Shown in pieces: positions 17,443-26,926 of a stretch of 64,000 nt of DNA. The position numbers were made by a program, and so were the translations under genes. A model generated the notes under the pieces. That model saw only the letters and a program-made list of their open reading frames with translations. It made no database searches and was not told where the DNA came from. The stretch's first letter is position 1; each line of letters starts with the position of its first letter. Source of the DNA: Aliiroseovarius marinus (GTDB taxonomy: Bacteria; Pseudomonadota; Alphaproteobacteria; Rhodobacterales; Rhodobacteraceae); the NCBI RefSeq assembly GCF_004360145.1, contig NZ_SAIT01000016.1, positions 1 to 64,000 of the forward strand, read 5' to 3'.

Positions 17443-20340
17443 TCAGCTCTGGGTTCTCAGGTCCAGAGGCGCCGACGCACCAGACGCAATTTGTGAAAGC
17501 TCTGTCCGGATATCGCGGATGGAGCTGTCCCACTCGTGCTCACCTGCGGACTCAGACAAATTTTCGGCCTGTTCCAGCAGTGTTTGCGCTGTTTCGACAT
17601 CTCCGTTCGCCACATGTGCCTTCGCCAACGCCGCCTTATAGAAGGGGGCGTTCAGGTTAGCACCGATCATGCTGGCTTGCTCGGTTAGCATTTCCAGCAT
17701 GGCCGGGGTCTCGGTCGTATTGCCCTGGTAAATCTGGATAATCGTCATCCAAACGCGCCCGATCAACGACCAGAATTGCGCTTGTTGTTCATCAGCAATT
17801 TCGATCCCGGCCTGAACTTCCTTGGCAGCCAGATCCAGATACCCACCCGCCAATAGAGCTTGCCCGCCAAAAACGTGGATCCATGGGATCTGTGCGATGG
17901 CACCGATCGCTTTCAGGTGTTCTTGTGCCTGCGTCATGGCGGCTTGCGCCCCGTCCAGATCGCCTTTGCGGCTTGCCACATGGGCGTCCGCCGACAGAAC
18001 CGAGGCCAGCGGATCTGCGCCCAGCTCTAGGAACAGGCGGCCGTGATCTTCGGCCCGATAGATGGATTTCAGCTGGGCACTACGATCGGCGGCCAGATCA
18101 AACTTTCCCGAATAGAGCGCATGAGCAGTTTCGTTCACCAACCACATGACTTTCAGCTCGTCATCGCCGTCACGTGCAAGCTTCTCCATCATCTCGACAT
18201 ACTCGCCGCTCTCGCGCACGCGTCCGTTGATGATGCGATGGGCAAATAGACCGTAGAGTGCGGTCATGCGCTGGCGGTCGGTGCCCTCGGCATAGGTGAT
18301 GGCATCTTCCAGCAGCTGATAACGTTCCAGCACCACAGGGTGCGAGAAGCCCATGCGTTGCACCGTGGCGCTGGCCAGAAGCGACAGGATGGGCAGGTAT
18401 TCGGGGCGCGAGACCTGCTCGGGTGCGGCCTGGTCTTCCATGTTCGCGCGTGCATGATCCAGATAGGCCATCGACTGGTCAAAGTTCACAGCCATCAGCA
18501 TATGAATGCCCGCGGCGATGCATGCCGCCGGAAGGTTTTCATGGTCGCGTGCGGCCATGCGGTGGTCCGCGATCAGATGCGGATAGGCGCTGCAATAGTC
18601 CGGGTCATGGGTCTGCATGGCGTCCGCAAAGGACTTATGCAGAGAACGCCGACGTTTTCCCGGAATCATCTCGTAGGCCGCATCACGCAGCAGGATGTGG
18701 TCGAAGAACAGGGCACCCTCGGCATAGGGGTTGAAGATGCCGCGGATGGTTAGAACGCGCAGCTCGTCGTCAAGGTTGGGGCGGTCCGGCAGCAGATGCG
18801 CGACACGCTCGGGCTGAAAATCGCGCCCCAAGATAGAGGCGCATTGGATCACGTCGCGCAGGGCGCCAAAGCCGTTGATGATGGCCTGAAAGGTAGCCTC
18901 GATCGTCTGGGGCAGCTGTTGCGATCCGTCCTCGTCCTCGTCCTCGACCTGACGCGCGTGGGTGGCCAGAGCCGACAGGAACAAGGGATTGCCCTCGGCT
19001 GCTTCGATGATCCGGGCGCGTTTGGTGTCGCCCAGTTCAGGATAGGACGACAGGGCTTCCGCAGCGGCGTCTTCCGAAAGTGGGGCCAGATGCACCGGCG
19101 TCACTGGCGTGTTTTCCAACAGCGCGTCGACCTTCTCGGACGGGCGGCTGGTGACAACGATGCGCGGCGGGGTGCCTTCGGCTTGCATGAGGGCCTGAAG
19201 CACGGCAATCGTACCTTCGTCGAACCAATGCAGGTCATCGAAGGTGAGGGCGGCTGTACGGGTCTGTGCCAACCCGGCCAGAGCGTGGGTGGCCAATGTA
19301 ATTCGGCGCGATTGCAGTTGTTCGGGGGTCAGAAGAATGGGCTGGGCGGCCTGCAGGCCAAGCAGCCCGGCCACCACCATGATGTCTTGATCTTCGAGTG
19401 TGACCCCGATTGACTTAAACTGCGTTGCCAGATCCTCAAGCGAAGATTGTGCATGCAGATCCAGCTCGCGCCGTAGGGTTTCGACCACGGGGAAGAGCGC
19501 GGATTGCTGAAGGTTGGCACGGGCGTCAACCCGGACCACACCAGCGTTCTTCTGGGTGCGGCTGAAGGCGTCCAGCAGCACGGTTTTCCCGATACCTGCC
19601 GGGCCGATGATCGCATGGGCGCGGCTGGCGTCGTTTTGTAGAAGCGCAAGTTCCTTGTCGCGCTCCAGCAGGTTAGAACCCTCGGTGTGATCCTCTTGGA
19701 ACTGAAAGCCGGTGACCTCGATCAGCTCGACCGGTTGGTCGATGCCTTTCAGAAGGCGCGTGTCATGCGATGCTTCATCAAGCCGGGCGAGCCGCGATAG
19801 GAAAGACTTCGTCTGGCCCGAGATCACAACGCCGCCCACAGGCGCCTGTTCCTGCAGGCGCGCGGCGCGGTTGACGTGCAGCCCGGTCAGCTGCGGAAAC
19901 AGCGCGCCCTGCTGGCCGACGCGACACATGATCTGGCCGGTGTCGATCCCGACACGGACCTGTTGTCCGCTCACTTGTTCGGGCATGGATTTTGCAATCG
20001 ACAGACCTGCCGCAATGGCAGACAGCGCCGAATCCTCGCCATCATGGTCCAGCCCGAAGCAAGACAGAACCCCATCGCCATAGCGCTGAAGTACACGGCC
20101 GCGATAGGTTTCCACCGTGTCATTCACCAGCTGGTGAAAGGCGGCGATGGTGTCGTCATAGGTTTCAAGCTCGGTCGAGTTCGCAAAGGCGGTCGAACCG
20201 ACAAGGTCAATGAACTGAATGGTCAGGATGCGCAGTTCGGGATTGTCGTCCAAGGCGACGACCTCGGTCCCGCAATGGCTGCAAAACCGCGCGCCCTCAT
20301 GCAGTGCTTCACCGCATGACATACAATTCATGGCATTCAT
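17443..20340 (-). CDS. Zinc-ribbon / class III nucleotide cyclase / AAA-ATPase / helical-repeat protein
   Basis: A 965-aa multidomain signalling protein. Residues 6-23 form a zinc ribbon (CMSC ... CSHC). Residues about 35-210 are a class III adenylate/guanylate cyclase domain: metal Asp45 in FIDLVGST, second metal Asp89 in QRYGDGVLSCFG, and transition-state residues Asn157 and Arg161 in HVNRAARL, so it should be catalytically competent. Residues about 225-560 are a STAND/AAA-type ATPase with Walker A GPAGIGKT (246-253) and Walker B AALTFDDLHW. The rest is alpha-helical, TPR-like. The start is ATG at 20340 behind GATGAGG, two bases after the stop of the FAD/decarboxylase fusion gene, so both are co-transcribed. 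The ATG at 20439 would lie inside that gene. cAMP versus cGMP cannot be decided. The domain order resembles ATPase-coupled cyclases of mycobacteria and rhizobia; the ligand sensed is unknown. Confidence 0.85.
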   Translation of the reverse strand: MNAMNCMSCGEALHEGARFCSHCGTEVVALDDNPELRILTIQFIDLVGSTAFANSTELETYDDTIAAFHQLVNDTVETYRGRVLQRYGDGVLSCFGLDHDGEDSALSAIAAGLSIAKSMPEQVSGQQVRVGIDTGQIMCRVGQQGALFPQLTGLHVNRAARLQEQAPVGGVVISGQTKSFLSRLARLDEASHDTRLLKGIDQPVELIEVTGFQFQEDHTEGSNLLERDKELALLQNDASRAHAIIGPAGIGKTVLLDAFSRTQKNAGVVRVDARANLQQSALFPVVETLRRELDLHAQSSLEDLATQFKSIGVTLEDQDIMVVAGLLGLQAAQPILLTPEQLQSRRITLATHALAGLAQTRTAALTFDDLHWFDEGTIAVLQALMQAEGTPPRIVVTSRPSEKVDALLENTPVTPVHLAPLSEDAAAEALSSYPELGDTKRARIIEAAEGNPLFLSALATHARQVEDEDEDGSQQLPQTIEATFQAIINGFGALRDVIQCASILGRDFQPERVAHLLPDRPNLDDELRVLTIRGIFNPYAEGALFFDHILLRDAAYEMIPGKRRRSLHKSFADAMQTHDPDYCSAYPHLIADHRMAARDHENLPAACIAAGIHMLMAVNFDQSMAYLDHARANMEDQAAPEQVSRPEYLPILSLLASATVQRMGFSHPVVLERYQLLEDAITYAEGTDRQRMTALYGLFAHRIINGRVRESGEYVEMMEKLARDGDDELKVMWLVNETAHALYSGKFDLAADRSAQLKSIYRAEDHGRLFLELGADPLASVLSADAHVASRKGDLDGAQAAMTQAQEHLKAIGAIAQIPWIHVFGGQALLAGGYLDLAAKEVQAGIEIADEQQAQFWSLIGRVWMTIIQIYQGNTTETPAMLEMLTEQASMIGANLNAPFYKAALAKAHVANGDVETAQTLLEQAENLSESAGEHEWDSSIRDIRTELSQIASGASAPLDLRTQS

Positions 20341-20342
20341 AT

Positions 20343-23261
20343 TTACCTCATCGACCTTTGACGCACCCATTCCCTTGCCATGGCCGCGTGACGGACCCGC
20401 TTGCTGTCCAGCGGGTTGGTCATCGCCCATGAGCACCACACCCGGAATGCACCGGGGAGGCGATCCCCAGTTTGCAACTGTAACGGGACGGCGTCAAACG
20501 AAGTTGTTGGAAAACCGTTAGGATCCGGGTCTTTAACCTCGATTTGGGCCGACACTGGCGCAACGTAAGCGCGGTCCAGTTGCAGGTCGAATGCGTTGTA
20601 GAACATCCGGCCCGAGGCATTGCGTGTGACGAAGGTCATGTTCAGCAGATTCGAGATCGCCCCCTGTGCCGGGTGGCCGGGTAGGGGGTCCGGGTCCAGG
20701 TGCTGTTGGAACGTGGCCTGCATTTTCATCCCGCGCGGGCCGGTGGCCGTGAAACGTGTGTTCTCAAGCTTGATATCGGACCACACCTTGGGCATCGCAT
20801 AGAATACTTTGCCCGCCATGATCGCGGACTTGCTGTTCACATAAAGCCTGCGCGGATAGAGAAGCGGGGCCTGCCGTGCTTCGGCGGTGCGGGTATAAGG
20901 GATGGCGAAGGTGGCCTCTCCATAGGGGGACATCGCCATGAAATCCGGCACGAAGGATCCACGCACGTTGTGATAGCTGCAGAACGACATGCCGACAGGG
21001 TGGAAGCCCGGGCGGGTCAGGGGGCTTGGCCCCAGCTCGATCCCCGGCGGCAGCATGGCCTGCACCTCGGCACGTGGCATCTCGTAGAAGACGAAGACGC
21101 CCGTCATCTCGCCACGGGCAAAGAACGGCGTCAGCGGCCATTTCGTGCCCGAGACCGAGTTCGTCTGGAACATCGCCTTTTCTGACACGGTTTCTTCGCG
21201 GGCGATATCCTCGGCCCCGACATTCAACAGCTTCTCGCCGGTGACAGCCGATGCACAGGCGATGCCGGACATGGTCGCGCCTTCCACGCAGCCGGCATTC
21301 AATCCGCAGCGCGTCCAATCACCCGCCAGATAGAGGTTGGCAAAGCCGCTCTGCGAGGGCGCCAGCCGGTGATAGACGCTGTTTGTGACTGACAGCACAT
21401 AGCGTTCAGACCCGAACATGTTCACGCGGGAATAAATCGCGGCGTCTTCGCTTTCGTGCAGCAGGCTGCGGTCAAACGTGCCGTCCTTTTCCGCCCCCGG
21501 CCAGAACTTCACCAGATCGTTGTCCATCCACCGCCCGAAGCTGTCGCGGAAGTCGTGGATGTCTTCGCCATCCGGCGCGGGCGAGCAGAAATAGGCGATG
21601 GATTTGGGTTTGTTCGCGCCCCAATCCTCGTGCGGGATCAGGTGGGACATGTCTGCCCATGTGTCCAACGGTTCGGCAAAGCCAGTGATGACCGTCCGCA
21701 TCGGCGAAGAGGGCAGGGATTTTTGCGAGTTATGCGCTTTGACGCGCTTCTCCCACCCTAGCTGTTTTGGCGTTTTGTTCAGCCAAAGCTGCATTGCGTG
21801 GGTCGGGACCGTCTTGACCCGGTCCAGCATGTTCCGCCAACGCTCAGACGCGATGGACAGCTCTTGTGACATATAGGGCAGCGACCCGATCGAGGCGCCA
21901 AGGATCACAAGGTCGAAATCCTCGCCCCGTTTCAGGGTGAACGGCTCGCCTTTCGGCGGTGTGCGCTCGCTTTCGAAATTGATGCCGCTGGCTTTCAGGG
22001 CCGCGCCGTCTTCCAGCTGATCCCACAAGGGTTCTGAGGGCCAGCAGGGCAGGCCGTCCACGTCAACCAGCGGTTCATAGGTGCCAGATTTCACCTTGGC
22101 CTGCCGCACCATGCTGATGCGCTCGATATGGGTGCGGTCCTCGTCCAGATGCAGATTGCGGGCGGCGTTGAAGAACTCGAACTTCACGCCCAGCTCTTTC
22201 AAGACCAGATAGTAGGGGCCGAAAATCGTGTCGCCCATCCCGGCCTGCATCTTGTGAAAGATCGCCCCGGAATAGGTGAAGATCAGTCGTGTCATGGCCC
22301 GCAGTGCTGTGCCTGCGCCAGCATCGCCTTGCCGGTCCGTATTGCCCATCGGGAAGCCGAAGACGAAGTCATAACACCCCCGGATCGACACCCATTTCAG
22401 AGCCTGATCGCTGACGCCGTTCATACGCAGCCAGTCCGAGAACTCCCACTGGTCCAGCACGTCATAGCCATTGGTGAACGTGTCCGAGCTGACCACCCCG
22501 TGCATATAGCCCAACCCGATATCCAGAAGGTTCAGGCCCCGGCGCACACTGTCGCGGGCCATGTTTTCAGGCGTCTGCTGGCTGTGCACCTCGGCCTGCA
22601 CATCTTCGATGATCTCAAGCAACAGGTCCGCGTTGTGAGGACCTGCGGGAAGGCCCGCACCCGGCAGCGCCTTCAGATGCGACAGGATGCTTTCATGTCC
22701 GTCCAACAGGCCATCCGGAACCTCGATCCCCAACGGCCCATCTGCGCCGCCTTCCAGCTCGCCTCGGCGGAGAAACTCGATCATGATCTGCAAAATCCGC
22801 ATCATCATCTCGAAAGGCGAGGGGACCTCGGTCTCGTTCCCCGGCTCTTCGTCATATTCAGGAAGATCAATTACCCACGGGCGCCACGGGTTTTCGTTCG
22901 GGTCGTCTGTGGGGACGTGTTCGGCCAGGAACAAATGCGACAGCGGCTTGAACGCCTTGTCCATCGTGCCAAGAGGGTCACTTTTCTTGCGCAGTCCCAG
23001 CTCGACCATCTGTTCATAACAGCGGCGCATGTTGCGAAAGGCGTTCTGATAGAACCCGGCCCAGACATGCAGCCCGTGTTCCTCGATCCGCTGCCCAAAC
23101 TCAGCGTTGCGCCCGCTGGCGCCTTTTCCGCCCGTGCGCCATCCAAGCTGATAGACGGTAATGTCGTATTTCTTGTCCCAATCCGGCGTTTGCGTAATGG
23201 CGTAAATGGCCGTCATGGCCCCGACACCGCCACCAATCACGGCGATCTTTTGCTTCTCCAT
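20343..23261 (-). CDS. FAD-dependent oxidoreductase fused to acetoacetate-decarboxylase-like domain
   Basis: A 972-aa two-part protein. Residues 1 to about 680 form an amine-oxidase/phytoene-desaturase-type flavoprotein: dinucleotide motif AVIGGGVGAMTA at 7-18, GWRTGGKGASG at 40-50, and the C-terminal FAD motif NLYLAGDWTRCGLNAGCVEG at 642-661. Residues about 715-945 resemble the acetoacetate decarboxylase fold. RRLYVNSKSAIMAGKVFYAMPK includes a Lys825 in the place of the Schiff-base lysine (family pattern GR..xGxPKK), but the second Lys is Val. No signal peptide or membrane helix. Substrate unknown: desaturation, dehydroxylation or decarboxylation of a hydrophobic acid are all possible. Two bases upstream of the cyclase/ATPase gene and presumably co-expressed. 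The ADC-like identification is from motif memory and should be checked structurally. Confidence 0.75.
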   Translation of the reverse strand: MEKQKIAVIGGGVGAMTAIYAITQTPDWDKKYDITVYQLGWRTGGKGASGRNAEFGQRIEEHGLHVWAGFYQNAFRNMRRCYEQMVELGLRKKSDPLGTMDKAFKPLSHLFLAEHVPTDDPNENPWRPWVIDLPEYDEEPGNETEVPSPFEMMMRILQIMIEFLRRGELEGGADGPLGIEVPDGLLDGHESILSHLKALPGAGLPAGPHNADLLLEIIEDVQAEVHSQQTPENMARDSVRRGLNLLDIGLGYMHGVVSSDTFTNGYDVLDQWEFSDWLRMNGVSDQALKWVSIRGCYDFVFGFPMGNTDRQGDAGAGTALRAMTRLIFTYSGAIFHKMQAGMGDTIFGPYYLVLKELGVKFEFFNAARNLHLDEDRTHIERISMVRQAKVKSGTYEPLVDVDGLPCWPSEPLWDQLEDGAALKASGINFESERTPPKGEPFTLKRGEDFDLVILGASIGSLPYMSQELSIASERWRNMLDRVKTVPTHAMQLWLNKTPKQLGWEKRVKAHNSQKSLPSSPMRTVITGFAEPLDTWADMSHLIPHEDWGANKPKSIAYFCSPAPDGEDIHDFRDSFGRWMDNDLVKFWPGAEKDGTFDRSLLHESEDAAIYSRVNMFGSERYVLSVTNSVYHRLAPSQSGFANLYLAGDWTRCGLNAGCVEGATMSGIACASAVTGEKLLNVGAEDIAREETVSEKAMFQTNSVSGTKWPLTPFFARGEMTGVFVFYEMPRAEVQAMLPPGIELGPSPLTRPGFHPVGMSFCSYHNVRGSFVPDFMAMSPYGEATFAIPYTRTAEARQAPLLYPRRLYVNSKSAIMAGKVFYAMPKVWSDIKLENTRFTATGPRGMKMQATFQQHLDPDPLPGHPAQGAISNLLNMTFVTRNASGRMFYNAFDLQLDRAYVAPVSAQIEVKDPDPNGFPTTSFDAVPLQLQTGDRLPGAFRVWCSWAMTNPLDSKRVRHAAMAREWVRQRSMR

Positions 23262-23682
23262 ATTGCGTCCCCAATAATTCGATGCTGCATAAAGCGATCA
23301 TTTCAAACTGTTGATTTTGGTTAACTGGTATTAACCATTGCTGATGAGGACCAATCCGCCAACATTTTCGTGTCTAAATGCAGGCGGAAAGCGAATATTT
23401 TTAAGGGCTTAGCAACTATAGATTGAAATAGGTGCCATACCGCACGCGGCGCATGTGAAATCGCCACCGGCTGGGTTTGACGCAGAGCGCATACCAGAAC
23501 CACAGCAAACCAAGCCGCGCATTTCCTGTGGCACGCGCCACGAGAAGCCAAGTTCAGGTGCGTGGTCCGTACATGACAACTGAATTTCAATAAAAGGTGG
23601 AAATTGCATTGCAATTCGGAAGGCTTTTGCTTCAGAAATTGGCATGCAACTTTTGCGTTAATGAATATCTCCCAAGTTGGTT
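23262..23682. promoter_or_regulatory. AT-rich divergent intergenic region with two inverted repeats
   Basis: A 421-bp gap between the divergent fusion oxidoreductase gene and hscC, with no frame worth calling. It is visibly richer in A+T than its flanks. Two perfect inverted repeats are present: GGTTAA-N6-TTAACC at 23319-23336, about 60 bp upstream of the oxidoreductase start, and AATTGC-ATT-GCAATT at 23602-23616, about 67 bp upstream of hscC. Each is placed to be an operator for its nearest gene; no regulator is identified. Confidence 0.5.
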
Positions 23683-25365
23683 ATGAGAATGTATTTTGGA
23701 ATTGATTTAGGCACGACAAATTCACTGATCAGTGTATTCGAAAACGGGCAGCCACGTCTTATTTCCTCCAAACCAATGGTTCCTTCGGTCGTCGCGTTGA
23801 TAGATGGGGCGCTTATCACAGGTGACGCCGCAAAAGAGAGGCTTCCAACACACCCCAAAGATACGGTTGCCGCGTTCAAACGGGCGATGGGAACTGACAA
23901 GACGTTCAAGCTTGGGCGGCAAACGCATACAGCGGTGGACTTGTCCGCCATGGTTTTGGCGCATCTAAAGCATCTGGCCAGCTCTGAGACCGGATATGAC
24001 GTGTCTGACGTCGTGATTTCGGTTCCGGCCTACTTCAATCAGCTTCAACGAGACGCAGTTAGGGCCGCCGCATTGGCGGCCGATCTGAACCCCTTGCGCT
24101 TGATCAACGAACCCACAGCCGCTGCCATCGCCTATGGTTTGCAAGACATCGACGAGCAGGGCCACATTTTGGTGTTTGATCTGGGTGGCGGGACGTTTGA
24201 CGTCTCGATCATCGAAGTCTTTGAAGGCGTGCTAGAGGTCAAGGCCACAAGCGGCGATGCCTTTTTGGGTGGAGAGGACTTTACCAAAGTCTTGTTTGAG
24301 CATCTGGCCCAAAAACATGGCATTCCAACCGACGATGTCGTCATCAAAGCCAGACTGTGGGACGCTGCCGAGTCACTAAAGCAGCGGCTGTCGACTGCGC
24401 ATGAAGCGGAATGTGACTTCGTCTGCGACGACCGCACAGAGAGCCTTTCCATCTCGCGCGATACGTTCTCGGACATTGCGTCAAATCTGGTCAGGCGCCT
24501 GCGGTTGCCTGTGGAGCGGGCATTGTATGATGCAAAGCTGACGAGCCAGCAGATCGACAAGGTCGTTCTTGTCGGGGGCGCAACCCGAATGCCACTGGTC
24601 CGCTCTCAAGTATCGCGGATGCTTGGAAAACTGCCTGAGGTCGGAATTGACCCGGATCATGTGGTCGCATTGGGGGCCGGGATCCAAGCCGCCCTGACGG
24701 CAAATGATGCGGCGCTGGATGATGTCGTGATGACCGATGTCTCGGCATTTTCGCTGGGATTTTCCATTAGTCGCCAGTTTGGGAACAGGTATGAGCATGG
24801 GTTCTTTGAACCTGTGATCGAGCGAAACACCGTGATACCGGCGTCTCGTGAGCATATCTTTCAGACTGTGGAGCTTGGCCAGACCGAGGTGCATTTCGAG
24901 CTCTACCAAGGAGAGGCTCCGCGCGTTCAAGACAACATCAAACTGGGGGCGATGAAGGTCAAAGTTCCACGCAATTCCAAGGACTACGAATCAATTGCGG
25001 TGCGCCTTAGCTACGATACGTCGGGGCTTTTGGAAGTCGATACGACCGTTCTGTCTACCCAGAAAACCCAGTCCGTGACGATCACCGATCTGACAGGTGG
25101 GTTGAGCGCGCGAGAGATTTCAGCCCGTAAGAAGGCTCTTCAATCCCTGAAAGTCCACCCCAAGGACAATGAGGACAACCTGGCCCTGTTGGCGAGGATC
25201 GAGCGTTGCTATGCCATGGCTTTGGCCGAGGATCGCAATCAGCTCCAGAATATGCTGCTGACGTTCCAATACGCCCTTGATCGGCAAAATCCGAGCGAGA
25301 TCCAGTCGCTTCAAGAAAGCCTCTCCGAGCAACTTGATCAGTTCGAGACAAACTATGTCAGATAA
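23683..25365 (+). CDS. hscC: Hsp70-family chaperone HscC
   Basis: A 560-aa Hsp70 close in length to E. coli HscC (556 aa) and shorter than DnaK because the C-terminal lid is reduced. ATP-binding motifs are intact: GIDLGTTNSL at 6-15, NEPTAAAIAYG, VFDLGGGTFDVS and VLVGGATRMP. HscC is a specialised chaperone that in E. coli interacts with sigma-70 and works with J-proteins DjlB/DjlC. The next gene, overlapping by 11 nt, encodes a J-like membrane protein, which supports HscC over DnaK. Start taken as ATG 23683 (MRMYFGID); ATG 23689 is equally possible and no strong ribosome-binding site is seen. No grpE nearby. Confidence 0.88.
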   Translation: MRMYFGIDLGTTNSLISVFENGQPRLISSKPMVPSVVALIDGALITGDAAKERLPTHPKDTVAAFKRAMGTDKTFKLGRQTHTAVDLSAMVLAHLKHLASSETGYDVSDVVISVPAYFNQLQRDAVRAAALAADLNPLRLINEPTAAAIAYGLQDIDEQGHILVFDLGGGTFDVSIIEVFEGVLEVKATSGDAFLGGEDFTKVLFEHLAQKHGIPTDDVVIKARLWDAAESLKQRLSTAHEAECDFVCDDRTESLSISRDTFSDIASNLVRRLRLPVERALYDAKLTSQQIDKVVLVGGATRMPLVRSQVSRMLGKLPEVGIDPDHVVALGAGIQAALTANDAALDDVVMTDVSAFSLGFSISRQFGNRYEHGFFEPVIERNTVIPASREHIFQTVELGQTEVHFELYQGEAPRVQDNIKLGAMKVKVPRNSKDYESIAVRLSYDTSGLLEVDTTVLSTQKTQSVTITDLTGGLSAREISARKKALQSLKVHPKDNEDNLALLARIERCYAMALAEDRNQLQNMLLTFQYALDRQNPSEIQSLQESLSEQLDQFETNYVR

Positions 25366-26926
25366 GCTGGAATGGCCGTTCAGCGTACTTGGACTGGAAG
25401 ACGAAAATCCGGACAAGAAAGCCGTACGCAGGGCCTATGCGAAAGCGCTGAAAGCGATTGACCAAGCGGCGGATCCTCAGGGGTTCCAAGCCTTGCGTCA
25501 GGCTTATGAGGCGGCGCTTGACATGGTCGACGTACCGCACGCCCATGAAGTGGCGGATGTGGATACCCCCTTAAGCCGGGATCCTGAGCGGATGTCTGAG
25601 GAGCCATACCTAGACAGTGTCGCGCATCCCGTTACAGAAGCCCCCGTTCAGATGGGGTTGTCGCCAGAGGCCATAGATCTGGTCAACCGCGTGTCAGTAT
25701 TTACCGCGCCAGAGCCGGATGTGGATCGGTTGTTGTCGATCCTGAACGATCCAGCGATGAGCGACCCGGTCGCAGCCCAAGCGGTCGAAGAAGAGATCTA
25801 CCATTTCTTGTACAACATGATCGACGACGACGGCGCGGAGTTTCCCGGTTTCGCCTTGCGCGGGGCAAGTGGGTTTGCCCGGAACCCACCAGAATCCCAT
25901 CGCACCGCGCAGCTTTTTGATCAGTTGGACGGGACCTTTGGATGGATGTCCGATCAAGTGCGCATGCAGAACCGCTTCTACGGGTATGACCGTTTCTGCC
26001 TTGCCGCGACCTATCTTGGGTCCCGCCGCATGTCACCGCCGCCAGAGCCCAGCTCGGGTATCAACCGGCAGATCGTGTGGCCCATCGCTTTTGTTGTAAT
26101 CCTGTTCTTGGCGAATGTTGTGCCCGATGTTGTCGGCGGCACAAAGCCGCGGCTCTCGCCTCCGGCGCAAACCCAATTTGAGCAGGACAAGGGGTTCCTG
26201 TTCGATCTCCATGGCGTGACGCCATCCCCAGAAACACTCCAATTCCTGCACGACCTCGCCCAGGAACATGAATTCCCAGAAGTTGAGAAACCTCTTGTTG
26301 ACACGCTTGTCACCCGAAACTGGGCTCTTCGCACTGTAAAGGGCGACAATTCGTGGATGACATATGACATCTATTCCGACATGGATGCGAAGAAGTACAT
26401 GACCGGGGTGATGCTGGCGGCCAAGCTTCAATTGAGCCAGAAACTCAGCTACCGGGATGCCAGTGCGTTCAGCCTGTCCTGGGATGCTGCCAAAAAGAGC
26501 GGGGTCTGGCGCAAAATCGGTGACGGGTATCATGGGCAACGCTTATGGGGCGCTGGTGGTGGATACATGATTGCGACGTCTCACGACCCAGATGACACCA
26601 ATCTTCGCGTAGTCTACCCGCAAGAATATGTTGATGCAGTTCTGGGCTATCTGGGATCAGACTTCCGCTCTCTGGAAGGGGCGTTTGGGCTGAAACCGTA
26701 CACGCTGGACCAGCGGCCCCAAGTCAGGCTCTATTACTTTGATAGCGTGACATTCGAACGGGCAAACGAGCAACCCGTTGACATAGACCGTCATTTCCTC
26801 AGCAGGACGGGCCTTGGGGACAATCGTTGGCCCATAAGGGCGGCGACGCTGCCCCAGGAAAGCTGCCAAGTGCTGACGATAACCTCGGGCAAGATCGAAC
26901 GAGACGGCCAGTGTGCGCAAGATTGA
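25355..26926 (+). CDS. Membrane-anchored J-like co-chaperone without HPD
   Basis: A 523-aa partner of hscC. Residues 5-55 look like a J domain (PFSVLGLEDENPDKKAVRRAYAK, then GFQALRQAYEAAL), but the HPD tripeptide between helices II and III is absent and replaced by IDQAADPQ. This resembles the degenerate J-like segment of DjlB/DjlC-type proteins encoded next to hscC. A single membrane helix lies at about 239-260 (IVWPIAFVVILFLANVV), leaving about 235 residues at the N-side and about 260 residues on the other side, unrecognised. Start ATG 25355 (MSDKLEWPF) overlaps the hscC stop; the upstream start at 25277 would add residues read from inside hscC. Function as HscC regulator is inferred from context. 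Confidence 0.72.
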   Translation: MSDKLEWPFSVLGLEDENPDKKAVRRAYAKALKAIDQAADPQGFQALRQAYEAALDMVDVPHAHEVADVDTPLSRDPERMSEEPYLDSVAHPVTEAPVQMGLSPEAIDLVNRVSVFTAPEPDVDRLLSILNDPAMSDPVAAQAVEEEIYHFLYNMIDDDGAEFPGFALRGASGFARNPPESHRTAQLFDQLDGTFGWMSDQVRMQNRFYGYDRFCLAATYLGSRRMSPPPEPSSGINRQIVWPIAFVVILFLANVVPDVVGGTKPRLSPPAQTQFEQDKGFLFDLHGVTPSPETLQFLHDLAQEHEFPEVEKPLVDTLVTRNWALRTVKGDNSWMTYDIYSDMDAKKYMTGVMLAAKLQLSQKLSYRDASAFSLSWDAAKKSGVWRKIGDGYHGQRLWGAGGGYMIATSHDPDDTNLRVVYPQEYVDAVLGYLGSDFRSLEGAFGLKPYTLDQRPQVRLYYFDSVTFERANEQPVDIDRHFLSRTGLGDNRWPIRAATLPQESCQVLTITSGKIERDGQCAQD

